A stretch of 64,000 nucleotides of DNA from Anseranas semipalmata (GCA_013399115.1 VXAA01007263.1:129403-193402), one strand, 5' to 3'; shown: positions 50,107 through 60,712, counted from the stretch's first letter. Notes: generated by a model from the sequence alone, not told the origin. Numbers and translations: made by a program.

Positions 50107-51193
50107 GCTCAAGATTGAACTTTTAATGCTTGGATAAATTAGAAGAGAAAATATACATATACATTTGTAAAAGAAGGTGGAAGGGGAAAAACAACCAGAA
50201 AAATAGTTAAGAGAGATAAGTTTGTAATGACCTGAAACAGACACAATGTGATATTATCTAGCTCACCTTGTTTCAGCCCAGTAAGATTCCACAATGCTTT
50301 CAGAATAACTCTAAAACTCCACAGAAACATTTTCTTGCAGCAGCTTCAATGTTACAGAACACCTCAGGAGGTCTGTAAACTTGTTAAAATATTAAGAAAT
50401 ACATAGCTGTTAAAGAGCAGTTCTTAAATCAGCTCCCAGGTGTAATATGAAAAAAAAAAAAAAAAAGGCAAAAAAAGAAAAAAAGCTCCTAAGGGTTCAA
50501 AGTAACACTGTTGCATTGAAACTTGATGTTACCCAGTTCATTTAGAAAATACTATAAACTACTTTAGTATGAGAATTCAGTAAAGGAATCTTTCATTAAC
50601 AGGAAAGATTTGACTGTGCACAGCAAATAAAGTGATGTTTACATAATTTTGAATAATCTTTCAAAGATTCAATATCCTTCTGCTGTGGCTTACTATAAGC
50701 ACCATATTAAACTTGTCATTTTTAATAAAATGAAAGTGTCATAATTAAGTTATTACATTGTGGGAAATATGCTTGCACTTTGGATGGATACTCAATTAGA
50801 TCTTTAGCTATTGCTGAGGATTTTTGTCTTAAACAAAAGCTTTTGCACTAAAACACAACCCCAAGGGGTAGCTGTCAGTATGTACTAAATTTAGTCTGAG
50901 ACCAAATTCTATGAGGTTTATAAAACATCAGGCTTTAGGGTAGCTAAAATATTTGTTTAATTGCAAACAATTGTTTCATGTTCATTTATATCTGACCAAT
51001 TTCATATAAGGATACATCATGAATACTCCTTCATTTCAAGGTTCAACTGTTTTTACTGTTTACAGCTTTTAGGTGGTTCAAATTTTATTCAGAATGTTAA
51101 AAGAAATGTTTTTTTACACTTCTAACTTATTCAAGAAGAGATTTCCGCATAATTTCCTCTGTTCTTTGCTTTGCTGTCATCATTTTTTTGCAG
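50104..51193. other. Unique AT-rich stretch
   Basis: A-rich run at 50451-50484. Nothing else recognisable. Confidence 0.55.
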
Positions 51194-51239
51194 GAACGGT
51201 GTTAACTTTATTCCCTCTGTCCCAGAACTAGGAAGACAG
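51194..51239 (+). other. Possible 46-bp exon-like segment
   Basis: It is preceded by an acceptor-like CATTTTTTTGCAG and followed by a donor-like GACAG|GTGAAC. One frame is open through it (NGVNFIPSVPELGRQ, entry phase 1). Nothing known matches. Splice-like pairs this close are common by chance in T-rich DNA. Confidence 0.12.
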
Positions 51240-51372
51240 GTGAACCACACGGGAATTAGTGCACATCTTGCTTCTGTACTGAGCCTGTAATTTCAGAGGG
51301 TGTGGCTATCAGTTACATCTTTCATGTTAGCTTTGAGGTTAGAGGTGAACAAAATCAGACCTTCAAGAGCTA

Positions 51373-51523
51373 CGCAAGGGGAAATACAGGTTTCTGAAGA
51401 CCTTGTTGCCCACGAGACTTCTTCAGAGGTCCCTTCAACTCAAAAGCAATGTGCATGATGAAAGGACTGTGGGCGTACTGGTGTGTTGTGGTAACCATAG
51501 CCTGGTCAACCAGCATGACACAC
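51373..51523 (-). other. Open segment with acceptor-like start, possible exon or old repeat
   Basis: On the minus strand a pyrimidine-containing CAATTGTTTCAG ends at 51524. The frame that follows (entering with one base) is open for about 50 codons until TAG at 51370-51372, and is open upstream to a TGA at 51550-51552. Fragments of the reading are VMLVDQAMVTTTHQYAHSPF and IMHIAFELKGPLKKSRG. Third codon positions are poor in A although the region is AT-rich, which is protein-like. No good donor is visible (best is AAACCT|GTATTT) and I recognise no family. It may be an exon, a pseudogene piece or a decayed repeat. Confidence 0.2.
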
Positions 51524-52028
51524 CTGAAACAATTGAAAATAACAACAATTCATGTGAAATACTGACGTAAGCACAGAGGGATGCATTTTATATCAATCTT
51601 GGTTGAAATTAAATATTTAAATTTAGATATGTATGGGATGTATAGGTATGTATAAATATTTTCAGACAGGCTTGGTAGTTTGGATTTTGTAGAGGCTTCT
51701 TATTTGCTTTCAATACATGAAAATAAAGAGTTTTCAAGATGAAAATATCTGACTTTTTAATGTGATGGAAATTATTATTTTTATTCAGTTCTTGTAACTA
51801 GTTCTTTACCGGCAACAATAAAGGGAACTTTGGAGGCAGCCAAATAAAGCCCTAAAGGAAGGAGGAATGCTGAGGGAAGGAGGAAGATAGATGTAAGCTT
51901 CCTTTTTGAGGAACATTAATAATAACAGGCCTTAAATTTAAGCTCCATTCAGGGAGATTTAAGATATACTGTACGATAATTTTTCATAGAACTTTTAAGA
52001 GAACATCCTTCGTGCAGCATCACATATT
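51524..52028. other. Unique AT-rich spacer
   Basis: Nothing recognisable before the CR1 copy begins. Confidence 0.5.
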
Positions 52029-53120
52029 AGGAATTGGCTGGATGGTTGCACTCAAAGAGTTGCAGTCCAATGGCTCAATGTCCAAGTGGAGATCAGTAAC
52101 GAGTGGTGTTCGTCTGTCCTGGTGTTGGGACCGGTGTTGTTTAACATCTTTGTTGGTGACATGGACAGTGGGATCGAGTGCACCCTCAACTAGTTTGCCA
52201 ATGACACCAAGCTGTGTGGTGCGGTTGACACACTGGAGAGAAGGGATGTCATCCAGAGGGACCTGGACAGACTTGAGAGGCAGGCCTGTGCAAACCTCAT
52301 GAAGTTCAACAAGGCCAAGTGCAAAGTCCTGCATCTTGGTCAGGGTAATCCCAAGCACAAATACAGGCTGGGCAGAGAATGGGTTGAGAGCAGCCCTGAG
52401 GAGAAGGACCTGGGGGTGTTGCTTGATGAGAAGCTCAATGTGAGCTGTCAGTGTGTGCTTGCAGCCCCAAAAGCCAACCATATGCTGGGCTGCATCAAAA
52501 GAAGCATGGTCAGCAGTTCGAGGGAGGTGATTCTCCCTCTCTACTCTGCTCTTGTGAGACCCGGCCTGGAGTACTGTGTTCAGCTCTTGGGCCCCCAGTA
52601 TAAGGATATGCACCTATTAGAGTGAGTCCAGAGGTGGGCCACAAGGATGATCAGAGGGCTGGAGCACCTCTCCTGTGAAGACAGGCTGAGGGAGTTGGGG
52701 TTGTTCAGCCTGGAGAAGAGAAGGCTCCAGGGAGACCTGATAGTGGTCTTCCAGTACCAAAAGGCAGCCTACAGGAAATCTGGGGAGGGACCCTTTATCA
52801 GGGATTGTAGTGATAGGACAAGGAGTAATGGCTGTAAAGTAAAAGAGGGTAGATTTAGATTAGGCATTAGGAAGAAATTCTTTACTCTGAGGGTGGTGAG
52901 GCACTGGAACAGGTCGCCCGGAGAAGTTGTGGATGCCCCATTCCTGGAAGTGTCAAAGGCCAGGTTGGATGGGACTTTGAGCAACCTAATGATATGTAAT
53001 GGAAGGTGTCCCTGCTTGTGGCAGGGAAGTCGGAACTAGATGATCTTTAAGGTCCCTTTCAACCCAAACCATTCTATGATTCTACGATTCTATGATTCTA
53101 TGATTCTATGATTCTGTGAT
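52029..53120 (+). mobile_element. CR1 LINE, 1.1-kb 5'-truncated copy
   Basis: Sense-oriented CR1 copy starting late in the reverse transcriptase region (NWLDGCTQRVAV in frame from about 52031). A frame change follows. The frame 52299-52625 is open for 108 codons ([56 protein letters not shown]) and ends in one TGA at 52623-52625. CR1 reading resumes in 52647-53039 (MIRGLEHLSCEDRLRELGLF, FRLGIRKKFFTLRVVRHWNR). The 3' end has TAGATGATCTTTAAGGTCCC and about six octamer repeats ending near 53120. Its intact long segments suggest it is younger than the 36.6-kb copy. It shares a 30-bp identical string with the copy at 57.7 kb, so the two are of one lineage. Confidence 0.96.
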
Positions 53121-54044
53121 CACTGTAATAAATAAATGTATTAACTGAATATATCAGCAATTGATTTAAGACAGCATTTATGCCCAGTGTGTATATATCT
53201 TCTGTGTATTTAGGATAATACTCAAACTAACCTTGTTCGCTTGTGTTGAGTGGAAAAAAAAAAATAAATCACAAACTGTTTTTGTAACTAGAATGAATAA
53301 ACATCTAGGGTTTCTTGCTTTTTGAGCTTTTGTACTGTATAATAAAATCAAGAGAACAAAATTTGTCTTGAAATTTTGATATACACTTCACAGTAAAAGG
53401 GCTGCAGCTCATAAAATAATCCTGATTGAATGATTTGTCTTCTGGAAGAAATCCATGTGGATAAAGTGGCTAGATAAGAGAGGATGGAATAGCATACAGT
53501 AGAAATAAGTTCTTATGCTTTTTGTAAATGGCATTCTTTTGTTCATTGTGTAAAATATTCTAACAGAAAGGTTCAGTGTACATATTAATTGATAGGATTT
53601 GGGAGCACCGGATATGAAGCCCACACACATTGCCTCTGATTGGCTCAAAAATAAAGTTTAATGGAGTATAACAAAATAGTAATATAATGCTTTATTTCTG
53701 GGTCATATGAGGAACATCTGGATAAGACTTGATTGGGAATTTGTGCAGAAATTAAGAAATTAACAGGCTTGCCTCTGTGGAGTGTTGTCCCAATAGGTAA
53801 AACATTAGAAAGTAGGTTTGTTGTATAGGAAAAACAGGATTGGGTCCCATTACTATTTCTATCTTTGCAGCAAAGTTTGTTTGTTTATTATGTTAGTTAG
53901 AGAACAAGTTGGCTTTTGGCAAGGAAGCTCTTTTTAGCTCTGCTTAGTTGAAAGTTCTGTCAATCTTGAACAGTTAATCTAATGAAAAACATTATTTCTT
54001 CCTACAAATTTAGTTCACAGTGATGAAAACATTTCTTCTGTTAA
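53121..54044. other. Unique AT-rich noncoding stretch
   Basis: Nothing recognisable. Confidence 0.55.
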
Positions 54045-54160
54045 ATCCTGTCATTGGCTTGATTCAGGAAAATGCTTAGTTTTGCACCAAAAACTGTGCT
54101 TTTCAGAGTAATACTTAATGTCATGACTGACTTTAAGCATATGCTTAAAGCATTATATTC
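54045..54160. repeat. Ancient palindromic repeat, copy 9, with a perfect 20-bp palindrome
   Basis: TCCTGTCATTGGCTTGATTC, AGGAAAATGCTTAG and then CTTTAAGCATATGCTTAAAG, a perfect 20-bp palindrome at 54131-54150. Its core AAGCATATGCTT (54135-54146) equals the one at 5926-5937 and differs at one base from 23197-23208. The AATGCTTAG plus mirrored core agree with the CTTAAGCAYATGCTTAAG pattern of the old repeat. Confidence 0.55.
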
Positions 54161-54570
54161 ATTGATTACACGGAGAGAAACACATACTTCAGAGAGAAGT
54201 TTTCCAGAACTGGAGCAATGATAGTCACAATTAGATTCAGTTGAATACAGCTATCTTATAGTCACACAGGTTCCTTTATTACTTCATCTCTTTGATTACC
54301 AATAATCCTAAAAATTATTGCAGTTTTTATCAGTATAACCCATATTTCACACATATGTAAAGCTTACCATGGCAGTCTTGATAATCCCTTTTACAGTCCT
54401 TGACAGGGTTCACTTGAGAAAGTTGGAATAAACAAAAATTTGGTTAGTACAGGAAGGTAAGGAAGTGTTTGCATGGTCTGCAATTGTGGTCATCTGTATC
54501 CAGCCAAAGGGGAACCTCTAATTTTCTAGTTTACGTAATTGAATTTTTAACTGGTGCACAGTGAAAGGCT

Positions 54571-54613
54571 TTTTTTTTTTCTTTTTCTTTTTTTTCTTTT
54601 TTTTTTTCTTTTC
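54571..54613 (+). repeat. T-rich tract
   Basis: T runs with single C interruptions. Confidence 0.93.
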
Positions 54614-54860
54614 TGTGAGAAGCTAACGCTAATTATAACATAAGCAGGCTGCAAGATTTAAATAAGCAAATAGCAGCCTATTCTTGACATTTCCTCTTCT
54701 GGAAAAAAAATCAAAAACTGTAGGAAAGTCTCAAATGTTTTACAAAGAAATTACTTCCTATAACCAAAATTGCTTTGCTATTTAGTCAAGGAATGTGGGT
54801 CTAGTGGGCATACTAATGATTTTAAAAGACAACCAGATGCATGTTTTGTTGTTGTAGCTG

Positions 54861-54884
54861 TTTTTGTTGTTGTTGTTGTTTTTT
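54861..54884 (+). repeat. (TTG)n microsatellite
   Basis: TTTTTGTTGTTGTTGTTGTT. Confidence 0.92.
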
Positions 54885-55823
54885 CTCATGTTGGTAATTG
54901 TAACATATGTTCTTTTCATATGAACAGTTAATGACTAACAAGCATCTGAGAAACTGAAAAGCAATAGGTAGTCCTGACTTGGAATACTGCCATGTAAAAG
55001 AATCAAGCCAGGTACATTATCTTCTCTTAAACCACACTTTGCTGATGGGTTTCATTTAAAACAAAGGAGAAAGAAAAGCTGTTTGTGGTAACATCTATAA
55101 AATATTAAGATCTCTCCGGATACTCACAAAGGGGTGATCTATGCTTCAAGGACTTTGCAAACTGAAGTCAACCACAGATACAAAAATATGCTAGAAGGAA
55201 GGAATCAGGAAGGTCTGGGGATTAACTCTGTCTTGCTTGGCATTATATATAATTAACTACACACAAGCAATCAACTTAAATGAGAAATGACGTTTTACCT
55301 CTAATGTTAAAAATAAAGTAACAATTCCCAACCCTTTTCCTTCTAAGAAAACCAACAACTGTAACATGAATTAAAGGATAAGTAGCATTTTTATAGGTCC
55401 TCTGCATTTATGTAGATTTTACAGCATGCAGATCTACTGTCCCTTATACTGTGTGTAGGAGCCCTCTTCAGATGAAAGAAACTCTCACAGGTCCCTAAGG
55501 GCCACCTTTACTAACCCCTCAGGCCTCTGTCTGTTTTGTAGGCAGGCTCTTATGGGATGCTTTTTGTTACAGCAACAACATGAGGCACAGGAGAAGCCTC
55601 ATGGGTGTGGGTTTAAGTGTGATTTAAAGGTTGGGATGGGACATACCACCAGCTACATTCTACTTCAAACCCAGTCAAGTTCAGTATGAGAGTTTGTCAC
55701 TGGCAAACCTCACTAACTGGGAGAAGCATGCTGTAGACCTACTTCTTCCTCTCTCTGTGCATCATGCTCTTCCTAAGTGTGCCCCATCCCAAGCTTCACT
55801 ACCTTAGTAGAGTACCACTGGGC

Positions 55824-55971
55824 TTTTTTTTTTTTTTTTTTTTTTTTTTACANATTTTTCTACCTTGGCATGTTTAAATTTCTTCTAAAATTAACTTTGA
55901 TTCTGTTTCTAGGCTTTTTAACACAGATAAGTCTGTTATCCCTGGGGTTTTTTTTTTTTTTTTTTTTTTTT
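55824..55971 (+). repeat. Two poly-T runs with an ambiguous base
   Basis: T26 at 55824-55849, N at 55853, T24 at 55948-55971, with about 95 bp of ordinary sequence between. Lengths are likely approximate in the assembly. Confidence 0.9.
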
Positions 55972-56051
55972 GGTAACAGAAGTGTCTGGATATGTGGAGA
56001 AAGAAGGAGGCCTTACAATTACCCTCTCTCTTTCCTTGATGCTGCAAAACT

Positions 56052-56535
56052 TCATAGAACCATAGAATGATGGAACATCCTGAGTGGAAGGGACCCACAA
56101 GGATCATCAAGTCCAGCTCCTGACTCCACATAGGATCACCTACAAAATCAAACCATATGTCTAAGAGCGTTGTCCAAATGTTTCTTGAACTCCGGCAGGC
56201 TCGGTGCTGTGACCACTGCCCTGGGGAGCCTGTTCCAGTGCTCGACCACCCTCTCAGTGAAGAACCTTTTCCTAACACCCAGCTGAACCTCCCCTGTCGC
56301 AGCTCCACGGTGTTCCCTCAGGTCCTGTCGCTGTCACCAGAGAGCAGAGATCAGCACCTGCCCCTCCACTCCCCTCGTGAGGAAGCTGCAGGCCGCCATG
56401 AGGCCTCCCCTCAGCCTTCTCTTTTCCAGGCTGAACAAACCAAGTGACCTCAGCCACTCCTCCTACATCTCACCCTCTAGACCCTTCACCATCTTTGTAA
56501 CCCTCCTTTGGACACTCTAATAATTTTATGTCCTT
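56052..56535 (-). mobile_element. CR1 LINE, short 3' copy in antisense orientation
   Basis: Read on the minus strand, the copy starts in the C-terminal ORF2 at AAGGACATAAAATTATTAGA ([13 protein letters not shown] region), continues through the [19 protein letters not shown] region (GAGGCCTCATGGCGGCCTGC in the sense copy near 38.16 kb has a close match here), and ends in the 3' UTR with GGACTTGATGATCCTTGTGG and a decayed octamer tail at 56052-56078. It is closest to the 36.6-38.5 kb copy within the window (shared ACGCTCTTAGACATATGG-like stretch), so both come from one CR1 lineage. Open frames of about 100-140 codons on either strand here are element remnants or chance, not genes. Confidence 0.95.
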
Positions 56536-57689
56536 AGCAAGGCTGGATTCAAAGAAGCCAGGGAGGTTCTTCCAAATGACCCACAGTATGATGCAATCAG
56601 GGGTGAGTGCATTTGTCAAGAGTATAAAGCCATACATTGGCTCTGCCACAAAAGGTGAAGGGAACAGAGGAACATCTTCACAGACGGCTACCAGACAAAT
56701 AAGCACCTGAGCCTAACGTGCAGTAGGGAAATTCTTATCAAAGTGATTTGAATTATGGAGTCAAAAATGTCACAGTATTTCAGTTTCAGTATCCTCAAAC
56801 ATGGGTGTATTATCTTCTTGCAAATATGGTGAATGCATTTGGATTCTTATCTCTGTGTTCACTGATATAATGTCTCCTGCAATTCACATAGGGACTGATT
56901 TAAAGCCCTCTAAAATCAAAGGAGATTTTGTATTGCTTTCATTGATCTATGAAAAAAAAAAAAAAAAAAAAAAAAATAATAATGAGAAATTTTTTTTTTT
57001 TTTTTTTTTAAGTTCTGAACAGTGTGTCATTTTAGACATTTAGTCATTTAAAAGTGAAAATGTTTCTCTCATTTTCCCTGGAGCCTGCTTTCTTGTGATT
57101 TCTAGAAATCATTCTTAGGTCCTGGAAGAAATAGTATGATTTGGTATTCAGTCAATTTTCATACTGCCTGGACTGACCTTTACCAAAGACTCCATCTTTG
57201 TCTTTCTTATAGCATTTCTGTTTAGAGGTTATCAGACATGAAATTCATATTATCCTGGGCTCAATGGCAAAATTCTGAGGTAGTTGATAAACCTGACCCT
57301 GTGGGAATATCTGTGAAGCCTTTTGAATAATTTACTGAAAAAAAAATAAACAGGACCATTTGCATCCTCAAGCTAATTTGCCTGCTATTACAGACAACAA
57401 GTTTTCTACCATATATCGATCAGGAAACAGAGGAACTGGGATAAGTGCATAAAAAGGAAGTAGAAAATAAATAAGTAATTATTAATGATGTAGGAATGGA
57501 AAATAGCATGCTTTGATCTAAAGAACTATTGCAATTATAACTTAATGCTCCAGAGGAAATAAAACTAAAAATCATCAGGAAGAAATAGGAACTGTGGCTT
57601 AAGTCCTCAGAGATACTTAAGCATCTAAGTTAGCTGCTGTGTGGTCTGTATATATGTTCAGGTAGAGTAGGGTACTTCATAGCATCATA
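56536..57689. other. Unique stretch with adjacent poly-A and poly-T
   Basis: A25 at 56952-56976 and T20 at 56990-57009 are separated by 13 bases and could pair. No gene is recognised. Confidence 0.55.
56952..57009 (+). repeat. Poly-A / poly-T inverted pair
   Basis: A25, then a 13-base AT-rich spacer, then T20. This is a simple inverted repeat able to form an A-T hairpin. Confidence 0.93.
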
Positions 57690-58013
57690 GGGGACCCACA
57701 AGAAAGCTGGGGAGGGACTCTTTATCAGGGATTGTAGTGATAGGACAAGGAGTAATGACTGTAAAAGAGCGTAGATTTAGATTAGACATTAGGAAGAAAT
57801 TTTTTAATCAGAGGGTGTTGAGGCACTGGAACAGGTTGCCCAGAGAAGCTGTGGATGTTCCATCCCTGGAAGGGTTGAAGGCCAGGTTGGATGGGGCTTT
57901 GAGCAACCTGGTCTAGTGGAAAGTATTCCTGCCCATGGTAGGGGGGTTGGAACTAGATGAGCTTTAAGGTCCCTTCCAACCCAAACAATTCTATGATTCT
58001 ATGATTCTATGAA
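57690..58013 (+). mobile_element. CR1 LINE, 0.3-kb 3' copy
   Basis: Begins at GGGACCCACAAGAAAGCTGG, deep in the last part of CR1 ORF2, and continues through GGCACTGGAACAGGTTGCCC and GGATGGGGCTTTGAGCAACC to AAGGTCCCTTCCAACCCAAA and three ATTCTATG-type repeats. It shares a 30-bp identical string (57728-57757) with the 52-kb copy at 52801-52830. The CTTCATAGCATCATAG just before the start resembles a reversed CR1 tail and may be a tiny second fragment or chance. Confidence 0.95.
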
Positions 58014-58219
58014 TGCTTGCTCCCTGAGAGAAACAGAAAAACCCATTCAATGTAACAAGAGCTGTTGGTGAAAAAGTGACTCTACATGTGCCTAAAGCAT
58101 GTTTCTATTCCCTGTCTTCTTCACCTAAGAGTTGTGTTATTTAACAGCACGTTTCTGTCATAAACAGCTATGATGAATGTGATAACTTCAGTGGTAAAAT
58201 TGGAAGGGGGACACAGACG
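58014..58219. other. Unique spacer
   Basis: Nothing recognisable. Confidence 0.5.
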
Positions 58220-58222
58220 AAA

Positions 58223-58286
<64 letters not shown>

Positions 58287-58306
58287 GAAAGAAAGAAAGA
58301 AAAGAA
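58220..58306 (+). repeat. (GAAA)n microsatellite
   Basis: About twenty GAAA units with one GA interruption near 58286. The long frames on either strand are Lys/Glu/Arg or Ser/Phe/Leu repeats only. Confidence 0.97.
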
Positions 58307-58508
58307 TAAGGTGGCAAAACTGAGAGTTTACTTCTACTTAAAACTGACATCTTAGAATTTGGTGTCAAAAGCTGTGAATGGCCTTAGATTGAGCTAGAGG
58401 TATTTTTTAATTGAGTAGAGTGCTTGTTTATTTTCTTCAGAAAAAGATTCCACTTTTTAAATTAAATATTACAAAATTTTCACTACAGAAATTGCCAATT
58501 CAGAAATG
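58307..58508. other. Unique AT-rich spacer between two polypurine arrays
   Basis: Nothing recognisable. Confidence 0.5.
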
Positions 58509-58636
58509 GAAAAAAGAAAGGAAAGGAAAGGAAAGGAAAGGAAAGGAAAGAAAAGGAAAGGAAAGGAAAGGAAAGGAAAGGAATGGAAAGGAAAGGAAAG
58601 GAAAGGAAAGGAAAGGAAAGGAAAGGAAAAAGAAAA
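58509..58636 (+). repeat. (GAAAG)n microsatellite
   Basis: About 22 GGAAA units with isolated changes (AAAAGG near 58551, GAATGG near 58581). It is purine-only on this strand apart from a single T. Confidence 0.97.
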
Positions 58637-60712
58637 TAGAGCATCAGTGATACATTTTATCCATGCACCAGGCTAAAGAAAGCTGTGTCAAAAGGATAAC
58701 TGTCAAAAACTCACCTCATGCATGAACTGACTCGAAGCAAAAGGATTGAATCAGGTATGACTCTGGCTTCTTATGCCTCCATCTTTATGATTGTGCTTCT
58801 TCTGCTGACAGTGATTACTGACGAGACTCCAGCAATATTGCATGCTATATAGCAAACATGATTTTTTTTCCACTGGTCTGTTGGAATTTCTCTGGTTTTC
58901 TCAGTCTATTATAAAACAAGTTACATTCTTCAGCACTGCATACCTGTTGGTGAGCATCCTGAAGGAAAAAAATAAAATAATAATAATAAAAAACAAAGCT
59001 GCTACTTTATCTTTGAAGTGGCCAGGCTGCAAAGGGAAGTAGTTAATTCCCCATGGGTAGGCACAAACATTCCATCGCTTGTGACATGTGTAAAGGTTGC
59101 TGTTCAGAGCAGACTCTTTTCAGGACCTATTTCTTCTGGGCACTTACATTTCTAAACCCCTCAAGAGGGCCATACTTGTGAAAAAGAAAGTGGAAGCTCT
59201 GGTGTTCTAGTCTAAGATTACACCAGCATTTTTGTGAACAAACTTTGGATCAATCCAGAGTTGGAAGTGAACATGAAAAGTGTCAGTAACTCTTTTATAA
59301 GTCTTTTTGTGGTGCATCTGATTGACCCACATTATGATGTACAATAGCATGAAAGAGTGTTAGTAATCAGTGCTAATGAATACATGTACCTACCTGATTC
59401 ATATACTGAGCATTAACCCTCACTAATGCTTTTGTTTTGCATTCATTAAAATTCCCATCATGACACAAAATGCTGAACATTTACTATAACAAAAACAAAA
59501 GCAAACAAAAAAATGAGACACATTTATTGCAAATTTCAGTCAAAAAAGATATAAATAAGGAAATCACATAGCACAGGCACATTGTCCCAGTCCTACTCTA
59601 CTTTAGTTCATTAATTAATGTTTTTAGAAAAGATATTTACAGTGGGACCTCAGGCGAATACCCTGAGAGCTTGTGGCATAATCCTTCTCTGTCTTCCCCT
59701 CTTCCCCTTCCCCCACCTGCAAAAGAGACTGGTTACTCATTTCTCTTTTTCTTTAGAGCCATGAAAGACTTAGAGAAAAGCAGTCCTCGTGGCTTAGATT
59801 TATATAAGCTATTTCATAGATCTTCTTCTCAAACTTCTTATAGAGCTAAAACTGACATTTGTTTGCTGAATTTTAGTAGAATTACTATGAAAGTGGTTTA
59901 GGTATATATAAGATCCTAGCAAAAAACTATGTATATATATATATATATATGTGTGTCTGCATCTAAGTAACAAAAAGCTAGGTTTATTTGTTTGTTTTCC
60001 CATAATATTAAGCTCAAAAAAAAAAAAAAATGGATATAAAAAGCACCAGATTTCATTCTAGAACAACTGAATCTTCTATCTGAGATGTTTCTAATACAAG
60101 CTATCATAACTAAGTGCTACAATTATTTTTATGATTTGTAAAAACAAATGTTAATTTGAACATTACTTTGTACTCTTTTAAACAAGAAAATATGTAACAG
60201 TTAAAATCCATTCCCTACTATGTGAAAAAAAAAAAAATCTGCATCTCCCTATTTTTTATACCACATACTGCTAAGGAGCCATGATTGATGTGATTATTGG
60301 TGAGAATTCAGGAATGGTGGAACCTGGAGGATAAAGAGAATGGCCAGCTATACTCAGGAACATGATAGCACAGCTACAAATCTCTCACAAACCTGGAGTT
60401 TCAGCTACAAATGCATCTTTCCAATCTATTTTAAAAAAAAAAGAAAAGAAAAAAAAGAAAAAAGGAAACTAAACTTTTCTTCTCACTGGAAAATTAATAA
60501 CAATAATAATTAAAACAACAACAACAACAAATATTCTACTTTTGCTGCTCAGTGCTATGTCAGCAGTAGCACTTGTGTTGGCATGTTCAGGCTAAGGCCA
60601 ATCTAAAGAGAGCTCTTACTTTTATTTGCTCAGCTATCATGAGATTTGTTGCTGAGTTTGTTATCAGACTGAGCCCTCTGGGGTTTTACGCAAAGAAATG
60701 AGAAGGGTGAGG
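58637..60712. other. Unique AT-rich noncoding stretch
   Basis: Holds (TA)n passing into (TG)n at 59930-59956, A runs at 60017-60030 and 60226-60237, an A-rich run at 60433-60467 and (AAC)n at 60513-60531. No gene is recognised. Confidence 0.55.
59930..59956 (+). repeat. (TA)n(TG)n microsatellite
   Basis: TATGTATATATATATATATA then TGTGTGTC. Confidence 0.94.

Larger units (their letters stand above)
54161..56051. other. Unique noncoding stretch with T-rich tracts
   Basis: Holds T-rich runs at 54571-54613 and (TTG)n at 54861-54884, two poly-T runs at 55824-55849 and 55948-55971, one N at 55853, and an 8-bp hairpin-capable repeat (CATGAGGC 55579-55586, GCCTCATG 55596-55603). No gene is recognised. 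Confidence 0.55.

Noticed and set aside
52020..52613. 197-codon minus-strand open frame, longest on that strand
   Set aside because: Lies antisense to CR1 ORF2, whose own sense reading ([15 protein letters not shown] etc.) is recognisable. Antisense openness is a by-product of codon use.
57677..57689. CTTCATAGCATCAT as a second reversed CR1 tail
   Set aside because: Too short and imperfect to separate from chance; noted under the CR1 copy instead.
58168..58650. Lys/Glu/Arg- and Ser/Phe-rich open frames
   Set aside because: Microsatellite translations of (GAAA)n and (GAAAG)n.
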